In this document: piece after piece, positions 23,273 through 26,456 of the stretch
Numbering within the stretch: position 1 is the stretch's first letter
How the letters are laid out: each line of letters starts with the position of its first letter
Source of the DNA: an uncultured Ruminococcus sp.
GTDB lineage: Bacteria; Bacillota; Clostridia; Oscillospirales; CAG-272
Assembly: GCA_902783755.1 (NCBI GenBank)
Contig: CACZSC010000098.1
Location: 1 to 26,456, forward strand
Length of the DNA: 26,456 nt
Direction of reading: 5' to 3'
Notes under the pieces: generated by a model
Told to the model about the DNA's origin: nothing
The model's database searches: none
What the model saw: the letters and a program-made list of their open reading frames with translations, nothing else
Program-made: the position numbers and the translations under genes

Positions 23273-25015
23273 ATGGAAAAATATCTCAAGAGATACATCG
23301 ACTGGCTGACATCCGACTATATCGATGAGGACACGAGAGCGGAACTGAAGGCCATCAAGGACGACGAGAACGAGATCAAGACCAGGTTCCTTTCCTTCAT
23401 GGAATTCGGGACCGGCGGACTCAGGTCCAAGATGTGCGCCGGTGACGGGATGATGAACATCTACACCGTCGCTCATGCCACGGCCGGCGCTGCACAGGCG
23501 GTGCTGGAAGCCTTCCCTGACGCCAGGGAAAGAGGTGTCATCATAGGTTACGACTGTAGGAACAACTCCGCGAGATTCGCCCGCCGTTGCGCTGAGGTGA
23601 TGACCGCCTACGGGATAAAGGTATATCTGTTCGACGAACTGCGCCCCACTCCGATGCTGTCCTTCGGCGTAAGGCACTTCGGCTGCGCAGCCGGAATAAA
23701 CATCACGGCCTCCCACAACCCCGCTGTCTACAACGGGTATAAGTTCTACTGGGAAGACGGAGCTCAGCCCACTTTCCAGATAGCCGACAAAGTCTCGGCG
23801 TTCATGCAGTCCACGGATATCTTCAGCGTTCCGAAGCCGGAAGACGCCGACGAGTCGCTGATCACCATGGTGGGCAGGGATTTCGACGAGCTGTTCATTA
23901 GCAACGTGCTCTCCGAAGGCGTATATCCGGATATGATAGCGAAGGCTGCTGACGATCTCCAGGTCGTATATACCCCCCTGTGCGGATGCGGGTACAGGAT
24001 CGTTCCTGACGTTCTTCACAGAGTCGGCGTAAAGAACCTTTTCACGGTCGACGCGCAGATGACCCCAAACGGGAATTTCCCGGGCCTGCCGAAACCGAAC
24101 CCCGAATATCCCGCTGCCTTCATCGAAGCCATAAAGGTAGCTGAAAAGGTCAACTCCGACATCATAATCGCGAACGACCCGGATGCCGACAGGATCGGCG
24201 TCATGGCAAGGGACAGGAGCGGAGAGTTCAAGTGCGTGACCGGAAACCAGATGGGTTCCCTGCTTCTTGACTACATATTCACGGCTCTTGAAGAAAAAGG
24301 TAAAATGCCCGAGAAGCCCTTCGCTGTCAAGACCATAGTCACAAGCGAAATGGCGACTGCCATCTGCAAGAAGCACAACGTGGAGCTGGACAACTGCCTG
24401 ACCGGATTCAAGAACATAGCGGAAGCGGTGGCAAGGCACGAGAATACCGATCACGGAGCTTTCCTGCTGGGTTATGAGGAAAGCTACGGATACATGAAGG
24501 GCTCATATTCAAGAGACAAGGACGGAGTGGTAGCCGCCATGCTCATCTGCGAGATGGCCGCATATTACTCCCTCCGCGGCATGACCCTCATAGACGCCAT
24601 CGATGAGCTGTATAAGAAATACGGCTATTATATGGAGTATTCAGCCGAGATCTACATGGAAGGCCTGGACGGCAAGGACAAGATCGCCGCAATGATGGAA
24701 AAGCTCAGGAACATGGTCCCCGAGACTCTTGCCGGAAGCCGTGTAGTCAATGTCCGCGACTATCTCGCACAGACTTCGAAGAACGTCCTTACGGGAGAAG
24801 TGACCGGTACCGGCCTCGCTTCATCCAATGTCATGTATTATCTGGCTGAGAACGGCTGCGTCGTGGTCGCCCGCCCGTCCGGGACAGAGCCAAAGATCAA
24901 GTTCTATATCCTGGCAAACGGCAAAGACTATGAAAATGCATCCGAAAATGCCAGATCATGCACAAATACACTTGAAGATATGCTGGGACTTCCCCACGAT
25001 TCACTGAAGAAATAG
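23273..25015 (+). CDS. pgcA: Phosphoglucomutase / phosphomannomutase (alpha-D-phosphohexomutase)
   Basis: Interconverts hexose 1- and 6-phosphates, linking glycolysis to cell-wall and polysaccharide precursors. The 580-residue length matches Bacillus-type PgcA. All four family signatures are present: GTGGLR at 46-51, the phosphoserine loop TASHNP at 145-150 (S147), the metal-binding DPDADR at 302-307, the sugar-recognition GYEESYG at 400-406, and the phosphate-binding RPSGTEPK at 534-541. The ATG at 23273 has AAGGAG at 23261-23266. Glucose versus mannose preference cannot be read. It is followed at once by an intrinsic terminator. The PgcA name is based on length and motif order. Confidence 0.93.
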   Translation: MEKYLKRYIDWLTSDYIDEDTRAELKAIKDDENEIKTRFLSFMEFGTGGLRSKMCAGDGMMNIYTVAHATAGAAQAVLEAFPDARERGVIIGYDCRNNSARFARRCAEVMTAYGIKVYLFDELRPTPMLSFGVRHFGCAAGINITASHNPAVYNGYKFYWEDGAQPTFQIADKVSAFMQSTDIFSVPKPEDADESLITMVGRDFDELFISNVLSEGVYPDMIAKAADDLQVVYTPLCGCGYRIVPDVLHRVGVKNLFTVDAQMTPNGNFPGLPKPNPEYPAAFIEAIKVAEKVNSDIIIANDPDADRIGVMARDRSGEFKCVTGNQMGSLLLDYIFTALEEKGKMPEKPFAVKTIVTSEMATAICKKHNVELDNCLTGFKNIAEAVARHENTDHGAFLLGYEESYGYMKGSYSRDKDGVVAAMLICEMAAYYSLRGMTLIDAIDELYKKYGYYMEYSAEIYMEGLDGKDKIAAMMEKLRNMVPETLAGSRVVNVRDYLAQTSKNVLTGEVTGTGLASSNVMYYLAENGCVVVARPSGTEPKIKFYILANGKDYENASENARSCTNTLEDMLGLPHDSLKK

Positions 25016-25021
25016 CTGAGG

Positions 25022-25050
25022 AAAGCGCGTGCCTCCGCACGCGCTTTTTT
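25022..25050 (+). terminator. Strong intrinsic terminator after the mutase, abutting the DUF362 gene
   Basis: AAAGCGCGTGC (25022-25032) and GCACGCGCTTT (25037-25047) form an 11-pair stem with a four-base loop and end in six T. The ribosome binding site GGAG of the next gene starts at 25051, directly against the T-run. Confidence 0.88.
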
Positions 25051-25059
25051 GGAGTAGAA

Positions 25060-26208
25060 ATGAACAGTTCAGACAAACCAGTTTTTCTCGCGAAATGCGA
25101 ATCCTACGACATTGACGTTCTTGTCCCGCTTATTTCCCGGGCTTTCGATTCCATCGGAGCCGGGCCTGACGTGTTTGCAGACAGGAACGTCATGCTCAAA
25201 CCCAATCTCATACTCGGCAGAAAACCGGAGTTCGCCGTGACCACTCACCCGCACTTTCTCGAAGCATGCGCAAGAGTTGTAAGAGAGAGAGGAGCAAGAA
25301 AGGTCACCGTTGCGGAGTCCCCCGGAGGACCATACAACGCCGTCTCTTTCTCTGCGATATGCAAGGCATGCGGGATCACGGCAAGTGAATGGTACGAAAT
25401 CAACACGGATTACGGTTTCGCCCCGCAGAAGACGGACGGCGTGATGCTGAAGAATTTCAACGTCATAAACCCGTTTCTCGAGGCTGATGTGGTCATCGAT
25501 CTCTGCAAAATGAAGACCCATTCCCTGACCAAGATGACCTGCGCCACGAAAAACCTCTTCGGCCTCATCCCCGGGGTAGAGAAATTCGAATTACATGCGA
25601 CTTTCCCTGATATAGGCGATTTCTCAAAAATGCTCGCGGACCTGGCGGATTACGCCTGCAGGAAGAAGAACGTCATAGCGCTGTGCGATGCCATCCTGTC
25701 CCACGAGGGCAACGGCCCGTCCCAGGGTGAACCCAAATTCACCGGATACGTACTGGCATCCCGCTCCGTATTCTCGCTGGACACAGTGGCGGAGCATATG
25801 ATGAAGATGGACGGAGAGATCCTTTACCTTGACGCCGCACGTGACCTGGGACTCACTTCAAGGAGTTTTCCCGATATCGAAATACTGGGGGGCGAAGAGG
25901 TTCCCTGCCTCGACTTCAAAAGGCCTGAATCGGATGCTCTAAGCCTGGTCAAGAACCTTTCTTCGGTCATGGGCGGAAGATTCGTGAAGCTGGTGGAAGT
26001 GCACCCCGTCGTCGACAGGAAAAAATGCGTCGGATGCGGGAGATGCGCGGCCTCATGCCCGCGGAAGACCATAAAAATGACAGACAGGCACGGGAAGAAA
26101 GCAAAGATCGACCGCAAAAACTGCATAAAGTGCTACTGCTGTCAGGAACTGTGCCCGGTTGGTGCCGTGAAAGCGAAGAGAAATCCGATACTTAAGATGA
26201 TCCACTAG
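25060..26208 (+). CDS. DUF362 domain protein with two C-terminal [4Fe-4S] ferredoxin motifs
   Basis: A 382-residue cytoplasmic protein. Residues about 8-310 are a DUF362 domain (NVMLKPNL at 43-50, VTVAESPGGPYN at 82-93, DVVIDLCKMKTHSLTKMTCATKN at 143-165, LCDAILSHEGNGPSQG at 208-223), whose biochemical function is unknown. Residues 323-333 and 355-365 each hold a CxxCxxCxxxCP cluster motif (C323, C326, C329, C333; C355, C358, C361, C365), so it should carry two low-potential [4Fe-4S] centres and move electrons. The ATG at 25060 has GGAG at 25051-25054. The ispE gene starts 10 bases after its stop, and a terminator sits immediately upstream. A link to isoprenoid synthesis, whose IspG and IspH steps need reduced iron-sulfur carriers, is possible but only suggested by position. 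Confidence 0.9.
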   Translation: MNSSDKPVFLAKCESYDIDVLVPLISRAFDSIGAGPDVFADRNVMLKPNLILGRKPEFAVTTHPHFLEACARVVRERGARKVTVAESPGGPYNAVSFSAICKACGITASEWYEINTDYGFAPQKTDGVMLKNFNVINPFLEADVVIDLCKMKTHSLTKMTCATKNLFGLIPGVEKFELHATFPDIGDFSKMLADLADYACRKKNVIALCDAILSHEGNGPSQGEPKFTGYVLASRSVFSLDTVAEHMMKMDGEILYLDAARDLGLTSRSFPDIEILGGEEVPCLDFKRPESDALSLVKNLSSVMGGRFVKLVEVHPVVDRKKCVGCGRCAASCPRKTIKMTDRHGKKAKIDRKNCIKCYCCQELCPVGAVKAKRNPILKMIH

Positions 26209-26218
26209 GAGATTTCAT

Positions 26219-26456
26219 ATGCCGACAAGAGTACGCGAGGCATTCGCGAAAATAAACCTGTACCTGAAGATCGTCAACAGAAGATCTGACGGATATCACA
26301 ACATCGCAAGCATCATGCAGCAGATCGATCTGTCAGACACAGTCACCGTTACGACCCGGAAAGACACAGGCGCGATAAGAGTTACATGTACTGATCCCGA
26401 AGTACCGTGTGACGATTCGAACATCGCATGGAGATGCGCCAGGGTATTCCTGGACA
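26219..26456 (+). CDS. ispE: 4-diphosphocytidyl-2-C-methyl-D-erythritol kinase, 5' part only
   Basis: IspE phosphorylates CDP-methylerythritol in the non-mevalonate isoprenoid pathway; it is a GHMP-family kinase. The visible 79 residues start MPTRVREAFAKINLYLKI and contain the defining AKINLYL and RRSDGYHNI segments at the substrate-binding N-terminus. The frame is open at the window end; about 200 residues are missing. The ATG at 26219 has AGGAG at 26207-26211, seven bases away, overlapping the DUF362 stop codon, so the two genes are co-transcribed and probably coupled. Confidence 0.93.
   Translation, partial: MPTRVREAFAKINLYLKIVNRRSDGYHNIASIMQQIDLSDTVTVTTRKDTGAIRVTCTDPEVPCDDSNIAWRCARVFLD

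Noticed and set aside
23255..24454. 399-codon open frame on the minus strand opposite the phosphosugar mutase
   Set aside because: It is a shadow created by codon bias; the plus strand carries all mutase signatures and a good ribosome binding site.
1..26456. CRISPR arrays, insertion sequences, prophage or integrative element borders
   Set aside because: No regularly spaced repeats, transposase, integrase or attachment-like duplication beside the tRNA were seen.

Overview
The window reads as a chromosomal, gene-dense stretch of a low-to-mid GC Gram-positive anaerobe, most likely a member of the class Clostridia (Bacillota). The evidence is a T-box leader in front of pheS, strong purine-rich ribosome binding sites, near-consensus sigma-A promoters, a pyrophosphate-type phosphofructokinase, a single-chain iron-sulfur L-serine dehydratase, a PgcA-length phosphosugar mutase and a DUF362/ferredoxin protein. 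The lineage below class cannot be fixed from sequence alone. There is no phage, insertion sequence, CRISPR array or rRNA.

Positions 1-9236 (minus strand) form one tightly packed leftward operon, apparently driven by a TTGTCA-17-TATAAT promoter at 9273-9301. Its order is L-serine dehydratase (sdaA), Hsp33 (hslO), a VanX-like D-Ala-D-Ala dipeptidase, a giant 1161-residue shikimate-pathway fusion, aroB, a class I DAHP synthase, and aroC, which is cut by the window edge. The fusion joins shikimate kinase, EPSP synthase, type I dehydroquinate dehydratase and shikimate dehydrogenase in one uninterrupted frame, and every domain keeps its catalytic signature. With aroB, DAHP synthase and aroC, all seven steps from E4P + PEP to chorismate lie in four consecutive reading frames. 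The arrangement is like the fungal AROM protein but has a different domain order, and AroB is a separate gene that starts inside the 3' end of the fusion. This is the most striking content of the window.

Positions 9237-11834 hold a divergent promoter pair and then pfp (PPi-dependent phosphofructokinase), translationally coupled to an ion-transporter-superfamily permease. Positions 11850-14231 hold a convergent leftward operon: a twofold-repeated DUF1538 membrane protein followed by two small P-II-like proteins, which looks like a P-II-regulated transporter of unknown substrate.

Positions 14267-16071 hold tRNA-Gln(UUG) with a strong promoter, a terminator hairpin set directly against the start of an O6-alkylguanine-DNA methyltransferase gene, and a separately promoted TIM-barrel, glycosidase-like protein of unknown function. 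The latter ends in a bidirectional terminator shared with the opposing uridine kinase gene (udk).

Positions 16695-26456 run rightward: a T-box-controlled pheS-pheT pair, a type I phosphoribosyltransferase, htpG (Hsp90), a phosphoglucomutase/phosphomannomutase, a terminator, a DUF362 protein with two [4Fe-4S] sites, and the start of ispE (isoprenoid precursor synthesis). The only gene-free stretch longer than 300 bases is 16695-17234. It holds the leftward udk promoter, about 110 bases with no recognisable feature, the pheS promoter and the T-box leader.
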